Part shown: in pieces, positions 53,701 to 61,161 of the stretch
How the letters are laid out: every line of letters starts with the position of its first letter
Numbering within the stretch: the first letter of the stretch is position 1
Notes under the pieces: model-generated
What the model saw: the letters and a program-made list of their open reading frames with translations, nothing else
Told to the model about the DNA's origin: nothing
Databases searched by the model: none
Source: Prorocentrum cordatum
Taxonomy: Eukaryota > Sar > Dinophyceae > Prorocentrales > Prorocentraceae
Direction: 5' to 3'
Length of the DNA stretch: 64,000 bases
Assembly: GCA_963575745.1 (NCBI GenBank)
Contig: CAUYUJ010000700.1
Span: forward strand, 32,501-96,500
Program-made: the position numbers and the translations under genes

Positions 53701-56284
53701 GGTCCATAAGTACGATGGGAGCAACATAATTCGAGGTTCGAGGTTCGAGGCGTTCAGACGCTCTCGTCGCGGATGCCTGCCAGCAGCTGCGCCTCGCCGT
53801 GGGCGTTCCCAGAGTGCCCGGATCGTCCCGAGCGGGCGCCAGACACCCGAGTTAATGACCCCAGAACCAGATTCGGCTCGGAGGTGGATAGACCTCCTAC
53901 CCTGAAACGTCGATTCAGGAATTGGCCGTTTTCGGTTCGCGAGAGGGCGTCGCGGCCGTCATTTTTGCGGGTCCAGGTCCGTCGGTTTCGGTCCCGGGCC
54001 GTTTTCACTAAAGGGAGGTTTACTAAAAGGAGGTTTGTCCACCGCCGATCGGCGGCGAGCGAGGGGGGAAGTGAGAGGGAGAAGGCCTCCTCAGAAGGCG
54101 GCGGGGCTTCTCAGAAGGTCTCCGGCTCTCCGAGAAGGCTTCCGTGTCCTCGGGCAGGGCTCAGGACACCGGTCCCAGCGAGGGCCCTCGGAGGCCGAGG
54201 ATTGGCAAAGAGGTTCCGTCGTGCTGTTGTTCACGGCGCGAGCATGTCTGAGATTCGCAAGTCGATCCAGTTCAGGTGTTTTTCTTAACTGTTTTGTTGT
54301 TGTTGCTTGTTCCCGCGGTGGCGGTGCCCAGCTGCCGTCTGCGCGGAGGAGCCGCGCGCCGACTTCCGCGCGCGCGTCGGCCGCCTCGTCCGCCACCTCA
54401 CTGACCTCGCGGCTCGGCACGCGCACGTGGCCGTGTTCGCGCACTGCTGGGTGTTGGAGGACCCGGAAGCTCGATCGGGGGCAGCGATATGGGGGGATAG
54501 GCACAGGGGGGGATGCATCGACCCCCAATCGCCCATTGATCGCCGATAGGGGCCCGATAGCCACAACCTGCCCAGGAAGGTGCGGATTCGCTATCGGAGG
54601 CCCATCGCCGATCTATCGGCGATGTATCGCCGATTCCAGGTCGATGTTTAGCCCCTATTCCTATCTCCCCCTATGGTTGGCCCTCACTCGAAGGAGAAAA
54701 ACAGCATAAACGTCGACGTAAATGTTCGACGGTCCGCGCGGATTTCTTGGCTCGGCGCCTGGGCACCCCCTGGCGGCGCCTCCGGCGCCCCCCCTGGCGC
54801 GTTCCGCGCGCCAGGGAGGGGGGCCCAGCGCAGATCGAAGAAATCCGCGCGGACCTCACGAAGTTTTGTTTATGCCATGTTATCTTCCTCCAGAAGCGCA
54901 TGTCGATCCCATTCGATCCGATCGTCCGAGGCCTCCGACGTCTTCCTGTGTTCCTGAGGACGTTCTTGCCTCGGGATGCGTTCCTGCAGCTGCGCCTCGC
55001 CGAGAGCGTTCCAGGGGTATCCGAATCGTCCCGAACGGCCGCCAGAGACATTCGTTACGGCCGTAGAGCAGAAATCACAGTCCATCTCGATCCGATCGAT
55101 CCGATTCGATGTTGACTCTGGCCGGCCCGATCCAGCTCGCTTCCGATGTGTATTCCGACGGTCCCATGCGACCCGAGGTATGCATGGCGCTGCTTCGAGC
55201 GCTGGATCGGCCGATTCGGCTCTCGAGTTCGATCCCGTGCCGATGCAGCAAGAGATCCGACGGCCCTTCCGTCTCGATCCGATCGCCGATCGCCCGATGC
55301 GAGGATGGCTGGTCCTGCTGCGCGTGTGTCGCACAGCCACCGTCGGGGTTGGCGCTCGTCCCCCGGGCAGATCTTGGAGCACCCAGGTCTCCGACGATCC
55401 GCTGTTCTCGATTTTCTCAAGGCTCCAGGCCTCTCGGCCCTCTCTCTCTCTCTGTCTCTCTCGGACACGTTTCTCGTCCTGAGCAGTGTTACACACACCT
55501 CCTCCTCCTCCTCCTCCTCCTCCTCCTCCTCCTCCTCCTCCTCCTCCACTCCTCCTCCTCCTCCACTCCTCCTCATCCTTCTTCTCCTCCTCCTTCCTCC
55601 TCCTCCTCCCTCCTCCTCCTCCTCCTCCTCCTCCTCCTCCTCTCCTCCTCCTCCTCCTCCTCCTCCTCCTCCTCCTCCTCCTCCTGTCGTTCTCGTCCTC
55701 GGACACTTGGAGGTCTGGACCAGCCCCTGGAACGCTGGGGGTGGTGCCCCAGACATCCGAGAGATCATGTGTTTTGTGCTTCCGTGCGGTGCCCCCAGAA
55801 GTCCCGCCCCCTTCCCCAGGGCCGGCCTTTCACCCCGAGTCGCTTGTGTTGACGGTCCCGATGGCTGGGCGAGGGCCCCGGATGGGGTCGAAGGCACGGC
55901 GGCAGAAAGGCCGCGTCGCGATTCTGTCCACGACGCGAGAGCGTCTGGGACTCTTCCCCTGGCATCGCTCGGAGGCGTGCATTTTGTCTCGGCGAGGACC
56001 ATCCAGGAGCATCCTGGAGCATCGAGCAAACCAAGCACACAAAGAAGACGCGCACGAGACCGAAGAATGCACTGGGAAGGGTCGTCCGAGCGATGGCGAG
56101 TTCCCCGGGGCAGATCCTGGCAGCTCGGGGGTGCATGCAAGCGCCCCTTGCCGCTCGGAGGAGATCTGGAGGCAGCAGTTCGGCCGCGGGCGGCGCTTCG
56201 GGAACGCCGAGCTCGCCGTCGTGGAGGTGGCTGCGGGCGGCTCCTGGGCGTGGCTTCGCCGCGGGCATGGCCTGCCCCGCGACA
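47553..56284 (+). CDS. Histidine phosphatase (phosphoglycerate-mutase-like) gene, five exons
   Basis: Proposed exons are 47553-47793, 51700-51740, 53274-53441, 54349-54459 and 56161 to about 56280. The joined frame gives roughly 225 residues, near the usual size of the branch 1 histidine phosphatase domain. Motifs occur in family order: RHG near residue 11-13, an Arg-Arg-Ala-Leu-Gln-Thr-Ala phosphate pocket, Pro-Asp-Ala-Ala-Glu-Arg-Leu, then Asp-Leu-Gly-Thr, Phe-Pro-Ser-Val-Asp-Phe and Trp-Trp-Trp, a late Phe-Ala-His-Cys-Trp with the second catalytic His, and Phe-Gly-Asn-Ala-Glu. Proteins of this kind transfer or remove phosphate through a phosphohistidine; substrate cannot be inferred and 'phosphatase' is a family label. 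About 670 coding bases are spread over 8.7 kb. Exact splice sites and the 3' end are inferred from frame and family spacing. Confidence 0.75.
47845..48015. mobile_element. M3 element
   Basis: CACAAGCATAAACTCTCGGA, then GGTCCGCGCGGATCTCTTGC on the left and GAATCCGCACGGACCTCTGG plus AAGCTCATGTCTGTGCAG on the right. The core has a G13 run (47949-47961). It lies at the start of phosphatase intron 1. Confidence 0.8.
48016..48880 (+). other. Intron 1 interior with two diverged M1 copies
   Basis: CGTTCGGACGTGTGCATG...CTCGGCGAGGACCATC (48258-48345) and CATCGCTTGGACGCGTGCAT...CTCGGCGAGGACCACC (48607-48700) are M1 with lost right ends. About 48030-48110 reads protein-like (Val-Val-Ser-Val-Glu-Val-Thr-Leu-Leu) but fits no place in the phosphatase. 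Confidence 0.5.
48884..49193. repeat. (CTC)n tract in intron 1
   Basis: About 310 bases of CTC triplets with occasional CCTCC and ACTC interruptions. Confidence 0.95.
49220..49470 (+). other. Exon-like open frame in intron 1, unassigned
   Basis: One forward frame reads Gly-Pro-Gly-Ala-Glu-Val-Arg-Leu-Ala-Arg-Ala-Val-Arg-Leu-Gln-Gly-Ala-Glu-Arg-Pro and then Thr-Ala-Cys-Thr-Val-Thr-Gly-Ala, with strongly GC-ending codons. Not part of the phosphatase fold as I know it. It may be a captured exon fragment or chance in GC-rich DNA. Confidence 0.25.
49475..49822. mobile_element. M10 MITE split by a nested M15 element
   Basis: CTCGCAGAGTGCCTCCTCGC opens M10; M15 (49551-49760) has inverted ends GGACGGCCGACATGGGTACG and CGTACCCATTTCGGGCGTCC; M10 then resumes with ACGGATCCAGGCCATTTGCG and CTCTGCGAGTAG. 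Confidence 0.8.
49930..50155. mobile_element. M4 MITE copy
   Basis: AGATGGGGTCGGAGGATCGC start and CCCATCTATTCCGACCCATC end. It has four successive GATGCATCGCC units near 50053-50100. Confidence 0.85.
50195..50310. mobile_element. M10 MITE copy
   Basis: CTGCTCGCAAAGTGCCTGCT start, GCTTCGACGTGATGGATCGT in the interior, GCCATTTGCGAGTAG end. Confidence 0.75.
50475..50665. mobile_element. M13 element copy
   Basis: GACCCCCAATCGCCCATTGA, TCGCCGATAGGGGCCC, GCCCAGGAATGTGCGGATTC and CGATCTATCGGCGATG in the same order as at 54492-54680. Confidence 0.75.
50690..50830. mobile_element. M4 MITE copy, short
   Basis: CATGGGGTCGGAGCAGATTG start and GCGGCGCGATCCTCCGACCT end, with core TGGATCCCGATCTTCTCCAT. 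Confidence 0.8.
50960..51058. repeat. GAG/GAGCAG tract
   Basis: GAG triplets with three GAGCAG interruptions. Confidence 0.9.
51083..51285. mobile_element. M11 element copy
   Basis: GTAAGACTCAAGTACGCCGA start and the inverse CCCGAGTCTTACGTCTCCC at the end, matching 44884-45085. Confidence 0.85.
51340..51518. mobile_element. M7 MITE copy flanked by 25-base near-repeats
   Basis: TACAGTGGAAGCCCATGCCG start and GGTCGAGCTCCTACTG end. Segments at 51315-51339 and 51519-51543 (both around GCTGCCCGC..AAG.TCGCGCG) agree at 21 of 25 positions. Confidence 0.8.
51700..51740 (+). CDS. Histidine phosphatase exon 2
   Basis: A very short exon: Val-Val-Ala-Leu-Pro-Asp-Ala-Ala-Glu-Arg-Leu-Val-Ala, corresponding to the strand and Glu-Arg that precede the Asp-x-Gly segment in family members. 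The acceptor is GCCGCCAG|CC at 51699, and a GC donor follows GTCGCT at 51740. Both join in frame with exons 1 and 3. The short length makes this the least certain exon, but the motif, phase on both sides and position between exons 1 and 3 agree. Confidence 0.55.
51745..51865. repeat. (CTC)n tract at the start of intron 2
   Basis: CTCCTCCTCCGCC-type triplets directly after exon 2. Confidence 0.9.
51885..52030. repeat. M9 dispersed repeat copy
   Basis: GTGCAGGATCCTGCAGAGCC, TCTTGCAGGATTCTGCAAGG and TTGACCCGGGTCAGGTA. Confidence 0.8.
52250..52402. repeat. (CTC)n tract
   Basis: About 150 bases of almost pure CTC with one CGTCCTC change. Confidence 0.95.
52482..52660. mobile_element. M7 MITE copy
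   Basis: ACAGGGGAGGCCCATGCCGA start, CCTGCCTCCAGGGTGCCCTG inside, and GGTCGAGCTCCTGCTG end. Confidence 0.8.
52910..53234. repeat. GAG/GGA tract in intron 2
   Basis: About 325 purine-rich bases ending some 40 bases before exon 3. Together with the CTC tract at 51745 it gives intron 2 complementary ends able to pair. Confidence 0.95.
53274..53441 (+). CDS. Histidine phosphatase exon 3
   Basis: Encodes Ser-Asp-Asp-Leu-Gly-Thr-Ala, Leu-Phe-Pro-Ser-Val-Asp-Phe and a Trp-Trp-Trp-Ser-Ser block: the DxGT...FP-VDF...WW segment typical of this family. A loop leading to Ala-Gly-Tyr-Glu follows. The acceptor is GGTCGAG| at 53273 and the exon ends at GAG 53441 with a GA donor. The 11-mer GAGGAGCCGCG (53439-53449) recurs at 54346-54356 in the same frame, so translation reads through one copy into exon 4 with no residue lost relative to the family. 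An upstream extension in this frame runs into poly-Glu from the GAG tract and is not part of the protein. Confidence 0.8.
53439..53449 (+). repeat. Direct repeat GAGGAGCCGCG at the start of intron 3 (partner 54346-54356)
   Basis: Identical 11-mers bracket the 907-base intron 3, in the same codon phase in both exons. This is what an insertion with target-site duplication that became an intron would leave. Confidence 0.7.
53442..54348 (+). other. Intron 3 of the phosphatase gene (GA-AG)
   Basis: Holds the left end of an M2 element (53502-53525, no right end found), unique sequence, a block at 53750-53850 resembling 54955-55055, and an M5 element (53877-54048). Confidence 0.6.
53877..54048. mobile_element. 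M5 MITE copy, subtype B
   Basis: CGGAGGTGGATAGACCTCCT start, GCGGGTCCAGGTCCGTCGGT core, and AGGAGGTTTGTCCACCGCCG end. Confidence 0.85.
54349..54459 (+). CDS. Histidine phosphatase exon 4
   Basis: Encodes Glu-Pro-Arg-Ala-Asp-Phe-Arg-Ala-Arg-Val-Gly-Arg-Leu, a helix, then His-Ala-His-Val-Ala-Val-Phe-Ala-His-Cys-Trp-Val-Leu-Glu. The penultimate strand and the second catalytic histidine of the fold are therefore here, with Cys-Trp where many members have Gly or Trp-Gly. The acceptor is GCGCGGAG| at 54348; a GA donor follows GAG at 54459. The hexamer GGAGGA at 54456-54461 recurs at 56157-56162 across the next junction. Confidence 0.8.
54492..54680. mobile_element. M13 element copy
   Basis: GGGGGATAGGCACAGGGGGG start, with inverse CCCTATTCCTATCTCCCCC at the end; GACCCCCAATCGCCCATTGA and CGATCTATCGGCGATGTATC inside. 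It sits in intron 4, just after exon 4. Confidence 0.8.
54690..54895. mobile_element. M3 element
   Basis: GAAGGAGAAAAACAGCATAA start; TCCGCGCGGATTTCTTGGCT left arm and AAGAAATCCGCGCGGACCTC right arm; TTTGTTTATGCCATGTTATC near the end. Confidence 0.85.
54900..55490. other. Intron 4 interior, no exon recognised
   Basis: Contains CGATCCGATCGATCCGATTC-type short repeats, a block like 53750-53850 (CAGCTGCGCCTCGCCG...GTCCCGAACGGCCGCCAGA), and a (CT)n run at 55440-55460. Confidence 0.45.
55495..55685. repeat. (CTC)n tract in intron 4
   Basis: Pyrimidine triplets with ACTCCTC and ATCCTTCTT interruptions. Confidence 0.95.
55958..56100. mobile_element. M1 MITE copy
   Basis: CTGGCATCGCTCGGAGGCGT start and GTCCGAGCGATGGCGAG end. 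It ends about 60 bases before exon 5. Confidence 0.9.
56161..56284 (+). CDS. Histidine phosphatase exon 5 (C-terminal), 3' end uncertain
   Basis: Starts after CTCGGAG| (56160) and reads Glu-Ile-Trp-Arg-Gln-Gln-Phe-Gly then Arg-Phe-Gly-Asn-Ala-Glu-Leu-Ala-Val-Val-Glu-Val. This matches the family's C-terminal F-NCE/AE segment after the second His. The frame continues to TAG 56479-56481 through a (CTC)n tract read as poly-Ser; I think the true end or a further donor lies before that tract (56343). The GGAGGA repeat (56157-56162) matches the end of exon 4. Confidence 0.6.
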
Positions 56285-56342
56285 GCTCCGAATCCTCGGG
56301 AGGGGCGCCACGGGCACAACGGCCCTCGGAGGAGCGAAGGGT

Positions 56343-56379
56343 GCCCTCCTCCTCCTCCTCCTCCTCCTCCTCCTCCTCC

Positions 56380-56410
<31 letters not shown>

Positions 56411-56540
56411 TCTCCTCCTTCTGCCTCGCCCTCGTCGCTACGGCCGGATTCGCCGCGAAGAGCCGGCCAATACGCACTTAGGACGAGGAGGAGGAGGAGG
56501 AGGAGGAGGAGGAAGAGGAGGAGGAGGAGGAGAGGCCAAC
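56343..56540. repeat. (CTC)n then (GAG)n pair
   Basis: CTC triplets at 56346-56405 and GAG triplets at 56486-56535 are about 80 bases apart and complementary, so they can fold on each other. Confidence 0.9.
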
Positions 56541-56960
56541 GCACACCTGACGTCTGCTGGCGGCTGGCCATTCACCAGGGTACTACTCCAAAGTCCTGAG
56601 GAACCTATGGAGAGAAAAACATACCTTCCACTGATTACTGCAAGTTAAAGTGCCGCGCACACTTCCAGCGCGAAAAACAGTCAAGCAAAACCATTCCCCC
56701 TAGGGTACTGCGAGAGTAGGTGCCGCGCACACCGTTTCATTTGTCGGCTTAGGAGGTAGGTGTCACCCGAGCAAAGTCACGACCCCTCTGGAACAGACAA
56801 AAAGGATCCAGAGGAACGAAGAAGGGCTCAAAATCTTCCCCGAGGTCCAAGGAGGCGGTCCAGTTGAAGTCCGAAGTTGCCCCTGAACAGCCTCAAACAT
56901 GCTCTGGGCCAGGAAACGACAGAGCTCAGACGGGTAGGTTTTTGCCGCAGCAGTCGTCCA
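56541..56960. other. Intergenic, no gene recognised
   Basis: Contains two related segments with GTGCCGCGCACAC near 56650 and 56722. A reverse-strand frame near 56830-56950 reads moderately protein-like but has no partner exon. Confidence 0.4.
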
Positions 56961-56965
56961 GCCCC

Positions 56966-57060
56966 CCCTCCCTCCTCCTCCTCTTCCTCCTCTTCCTCCT
57001 CCTCCTCCTCCTCCTCCTCCTCCTCCTCCTCCTCCTCCTCCTCCTCCTCCTCCTCCTCCC
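56966..57060. repeat. (CTC)n tract
   Basis: CTC triplets with TTCCTC near the start. Confidence 0.95.
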
Positions 57061-57237
57061 AGAGAAGGCCCCTAAAGGGCCCGGAGTCGACGACGTGGAC
57101 TCGACACGGGCTCGATGCGGACAGCAGCGCGGTGGGGCAGGCGAAGCCTCCCGAAGGTGCAACTTGCGGCACGGACGCCAAGACGGTCGACGTTCGACAT
57201 GGACTCGACGTGGATTCGACGTTCGACGCGATGGTCC

Positions 57238-57456
57238 CTCCCGCCCCTTCTCCCTCCCCTCCTCCCTTCCCTCCTCCTCGTCCTCCTCCTCCTTCCCTCT
57301 CTACGGTCGTCTCCCCTCCTACTCCTAGTCCTACTCCTACTCCTACTCCTACTCCTACTCCTACTCCTACTCCTACTCCTCCCCCTCTTCCTCCTCCTCC
57401 TCCTCCTCCTCCTCCTCCTCCTCCTCCTCCTCCTCCTCCCCCTCCTCCTCCTCCTG
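57238..57456. repeat. CTC tract with a (CTACTC)n core
   Basis: At 57316-57380 the unit becomes CCTACTCCTACT, about ten copies, then pure CTC resumes. Confidence 0.9.
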
Positions 57457-58284
57457 GCCTCGCCGTGCTTGGCGCCCTCCCGCCTCGGCGACACGCAAGA
57501 GTGGCCTGCCGCCGGCGGGGCATGTGGTGCGGGCACACGCTATGGGCCCCCCGGGGTGGCCGAGAGGGCGGCGCGGTGGCAGCGGCCTGCTTGCGCGCGG
57601 GGGGCCGGGCCTCCCCCTGCGCCGCCCGAAGGCCGCGCAACGAGGGTCGCGCTTCAAGCGTGACCGAGGGTCGCGCTCAACTTCGCAGGCCTAGAGGTGG
57701 ACACCAACACCTAGATCGGCGGTGTGCCTCCACCGAGGGAAGGCGATCCCGATCTCGGTGATGGTGGTAATATTCTGGCTTCCGAGGTGACCAGAATATT
57801 GCCACCAACACCGAAGTCTAGGATCATCCTCACCATGTGGAGGCAACCCCCTGTGTTGGTGTTGGTGCCCATTTCTAGGCCTCCAACAACTGTTCCGTCA
57901 TGTGGGTCGTTCCAGGTGTGTTTAGCCCAACAGCAGTGGCGGCACTTCACCCAGCAGCCTCTCACCGCTGGGCACGAGGCATCTCGTGGGCACGCACGTC
58001 GTCGTGTGCTCGAGCTGTGGTGCATTGCATCGTGGCCGTGCCATGCATCGGCGTCTGAGAGGGAAGAGATGGTGCAGCACGTTCGGTCGTCGGAAGCCTG
58101 GCTGGCTAAGCGCCACGCCTGACGCTCGCCTGGGGCCACTCTTGCGTGTCGCCGACTGTCCGAGAGCAGCTCCAGCAGCCGCAGCAGCAGCGCCAGCCGC
58201 TCGAGCAGCCGCGCCCGCGGCCGCGCCGGCGGAGCGAGCGGCGGCGGCTCGGCGGAGCGGCGCGCTGGAAGAGACCGTGCTCCC
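57457..58284. other. Intergenic; dispersed repeat with hairpin at 57690-57890
   Basis: GGTGGTAATATTCTGG and CCAGAATATTGCCACC (57765-57800) form a hairpin inside a segment shared with 47127-47290. The rest carries overlapping open frames with no recognisable domain; a GCAGCAGC run occurs near 58180. Confidence 0.5.
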
Positions 58285-58515
58285 TGCCGCCGCCGGAGGA
58301 GGGGGGGAGGGAGGAGGGAGGAGGAGGGAGTAGGGAGGAGGGAGTAGGGAGGAGGGAGGAGGAGGAGGAGGAGGAGGAGGAGGAGGGAGGAGGGAGGGAG
58401 GAGGGAGGAGGAGGAGGGAGGAGGAGGAGGAGGAGGAGGGAGGAGGAGGAGGAGGAGGGAGGTGAGGGAGGAGGGAGTAAGGAGGGAGGAGGGAGGAGGG
58501 AGGAGGGAGGATCTG
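58285..58515. repeat. GAGGA/GGGAGGA tract
   Basis: Purine tract with repeated GGGAGTA and GGAGGAGGGA units. Confidence 0.9.
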
Positions 58516-58678
58516 TGCCCCCGCCTCCCCCGAGCCGCGTGCCCGCCCTGCACGGCACACGGCACACGTGCCCGCCCTGCACGGCACACGGCCCAGGTCA
58601 TGACCGGGGGGAGGGTCAGAGGAGCGAGAGGTCATGACAGTGATGCGTTCCAGGACTTCCAGGGCTTCCAGGATGAGT
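58516..58678. other. Short repeat CCCGCCCTGCACGGCACACG
   Basis: The 20-mer CCCGCCCTGCACGGCACACG is present twice in tandem near 58543 and 58571. No gene. Confidence 0.6.
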
Positions 58679-58849
58679 GCAGTCAACCCGCATAGCAAGG
58701 ATGAGCAACAAGGGTACCCTGGCATCCTTCCCCTTCGGCCCATCCTTGACCAATTTCGATGGCCGTGCCCCGCTCGCAGAGTGTCGGCATGGCCTTCCAA
58801 GGCCCTTACATCCTTATCGTGCGGCCTTATTATACGGGTTGACTGTATG
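58679..58849. mobile_element. M16 MITE copy
   Basis: CAGTCAACCCGCATAGCAAG start and the inverse CCTTATTATACGGGTTGACTG end; interior GGGTACCCTGGCATCCTTCC and CCCTTCGGCCCATCCTTG. Confidence 0.85.
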
Positions 58850-58859
58850 TCCTGATGTT

Positions 58860-59150
58860 CCGCACTGGCTGCGCTGCTAGATACTCTGGAAATCTTGGAG
58901 CGTATTTTGAGCCAATCTTATCATGACATCGTTCGCGCCCTAGAGGAGGGAGAAGGAGGGGGAGGAGTAGTAGGCCAGGGGAGGGACCAAGATACCCATA
59001 CCTCTACCCTTCCCCCGTTTTCCCTTTCTTGGGCCTCCTTGAGGTCCTCGTCGCCACCGCTGGACTCGCCTTGAAATTCTGTTCAGAACGCACCCCAGGA
59101 AAGGTCCAGGGAGTGGCGGTATCAGTACATTTTGGTTCCCCCACTGAGGA
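58860..59150. repeat. M14 dispersed repeat copy 1
   Basis: GATACTCTGGAAATCTTGGA, TTGAGCCAATCTTATCATGA, GCCCTAGAGGAGGGA, then CCTTCCCCCGTTTTCCC, GAACGCACCCCAGGAAAGGT and a TTTTGG(T)TCCCCCA end, in the same order as at 61143-61415. Confidence 0.8.
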
Positions 59151-59595
59151 GGGAGGAGGAGGAGGAGGAGGAGGAGGAGGATGAGGGTTTGAACGCTACA
59201 ATCCGAGGATTCAAGTTGGCGCAACGTCAAAAAGGAGGAGGGGGACGGGGAGCAGGCAGGAGGGTAGACGAGGGTCGAGGAGGAGGAGAAAGAGGAGGAG
59301 AAGGAGGAGGAGAAGGAGGATCGAGAAAGTTTCGGGGAGGGCTGAGGGGGGTCGAGGAGGGTCGAGTAGAGGGGTCGAGGAGAAACATCGAGAAGGAGGG
59401 TCGAGCAGGATCCAGGATGGCCGAGGAGGCTCGAGGAGGGGCCGACGAGGAGCGCCGAGGAGCGGGTGGGGACGGGCCCGGGCCAGCCGCCCCCCTCGGG
59501 CGAGGACGAGCCCGAGGAGGAGGAGGAGGAGGAAGACCCCCTGCGGTCGCAGGCCAGGCCCCCCGCGCCCCTTCGAAGAAGAAAAAAAAACGCGA
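59151..59595. repeat. GAG-rich and GGTCGAGGAG repeats
   Basis: GAG at 59147-59180, then GTCGAGGAGG/GTCGAG(C/T)AG variants through 59420, then GAG again to 59535. Confidence 0.75.
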
Positions 59596-59766
59596 GGGCG
59601 GACAGAACCCCCCAACAGTGACACGTCGATGAGTGAATTGTCCGTTTTCGGTCCTCGAGAGGGCGCCGCGGCCCGTTATTTTCCAGGCTTGCGCCCGCCA
59701 GGTTTGGGCCTCAGGTCGTTGTCACTAAATCACGTTTTACTAAAGGGAGGTCTGTCCATCCCCGAA
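59596..59766. mobile_element. M5 MITE copy, subtype A
   Basis: GGGCGGACAGAACCCCCCAA start (diverged), CAGGCTTGCGCCCGCCAGG core, GGGAGGTCTGTCCATCCCCG end. An M3 element abuts it. Confidence 0.85.
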
Positions 59767-59930
59767 AAACATAAACATCAACTTTCGGCGCTCCGCGCGG
59801 ATTTCTTGGCTCCGCGCTGGGCCCCCCTGGCGCGCTCCGGGCGCCAGGGAGGGGGGCCCGGCGCGGATCCAAAAAGTCCGCGTGGAGCGCTAAAAGCTTC
59901 TGTTTATGTGCTTTTGTTCTTCTTCGACCT
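59767..59930. mobile_element. M3 element
   Basis: AAAACATAAACATCAACTTT, CGGCGCTCCGCGCGGATTTC on the left; CCGCGTGGAGCGCTAAAAGC and TGTTTATGTGCTTTTGTTCT on the right; core GGCCCCCCTGGCGCGC. Confidence 0.85.
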
Positions 59931-60236
59931 CTGCGGCCGGCGCCGCGCGCGCGTGGCCACACGAGGGAAAGGGGCACCCACAGCTCGACCTAGAGGGTGT
60001 GCTTCGGTGTCGTCTTGTTTCCGTCTTCCCTCGGCTTGGCTTCGTGCCCCCCTGGCTGCAAGACGGAAGCAGAACGAAAACGGCCCAGGAGTAGCCAAAA
60101 GCGCCGTGCAGGTCGGGCCCCATGCCATGCGCCCTGCCGCCGCAGGAGGAGGAGGGGGAGGATCCGAGAAGCAAGTTCCAGGATGTCCAAGGTTTCCAGG
60201 GGTGTCCTGTTGTTCCGCGCCGGCTGCGCCGCTACT

Positions 60237-61161
60237 GTCAGAACGCAATTTTTGGAGTGCACGGCGCCCCTCCGGGGACAAGGTGCCACTCACCGTCCGT
60301 GCACTCAAAACGCATCTCTCCCTCCCGGCGCCATTTTCTTAGGCCAAAAAAGAACGTTTGCTCTATACGTTTCTATGAGGACCGCGGACATGCACGCTAA
60401 ACGTTTTTACTTACAGTTGGGCCTCGTAGAGTTGTAAGACAGCTTGGGATGGCTCCAGGAGCAGCCCAGAACGGCCCACAAGGGCTCCGAGCACCACGAC
60501 GAAGGCCCAGCGGAGCTTCCAGAGAGGCCCAGGATGGCCCAAGGGAGCCCCAAGAAGGTCCAGAAGACCTCCAGCCCAGCATAGCCCCGATTTCTGCCCC
60601 AAACTGGCCAAAATGGTCCCCAAAGCGCCCAGGATTGCCCAAGAGGGATTTCAGGGAGGCCCAGCGCGACCCCAGGGGGGGCAGGAGGGGCGGGAGGCAA
60701 GCGCACGTTATACAGCCCACAGCTCTGGCAGGGAGGGCAGGACGGTTCAGGGCTCCCAGAGGTGACGTCCAGATGGTGCACGTAGGAGGAGGACAAGGAC
60801 GAGGACGAGGAGGAGGAGGAGGAGGAGGAGGTCAAACGTCCACGTGACAGGAGGAGGGGAGGAGGAGGAGGAGGAGGAGGAGGAGGAGGAGGAGGTGGAT
60901 CGGGCCTGCGCCGATAGGCCGAGTGTAACCCCAGGGACTGCTGAGCCAGATCGACATTCTACATTCTGAAATCAGAAATACAGTCTAAACGTTTTTTGTT
61001 GAGAAACGGAAGTTTTGTCTAAGAAGAAATCGGAAGTGCACGCTAAACGCTCAACAACCGCGTATAGAGTGCGCCTCTTTGCGACGTGCACTCTAAACAG
61101 TTGGCCGTTTAGAGTGCGCTGGAAAATCCCGACGTGCACTCTAAAAATTGCGTTCTGACCG
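60237..61161. repeat. Region bounded by a 25-base inverted repeat
   Basis: TCAGAACGCAATTTTTGGAG plus TGCAC (60238-60262) and its inverse near 61134-61160 differ at one base. In between lie a minisatellite (60450-60660), a GAG tract (60785-60890) and several GTGCACTCTAAAC-type short repeats (61030-61140). Confidence 0.7.
60450..60660. repeat. Minisatellite, GGCCCA(A/G)GA type
   Basis: GAGGCCCAGGATGGCCCAAG, GAAGGTCCAGAAGACC, TTGCCCAAGAGGG variants: a diverged block of the 44440 family. Confidence 0.6.

Noticed and set aside
56285-56481. Poly-Ser C-terminal extension of the phosphatase to the stop at 56481
   Set aside because: The extension is the (CTC)n tract read in frame; family members end shortly after the Asn-Ala-Glu segment, so it is more likely intron or untranslated sequence.
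57724-58122. 132-codon frame ending in a helix-like Glu/Arg segment
   Set aside because: Its first half is a dispersed repeat shared with 47127-47290 and the reverse strand is equally open; no partner exon found.
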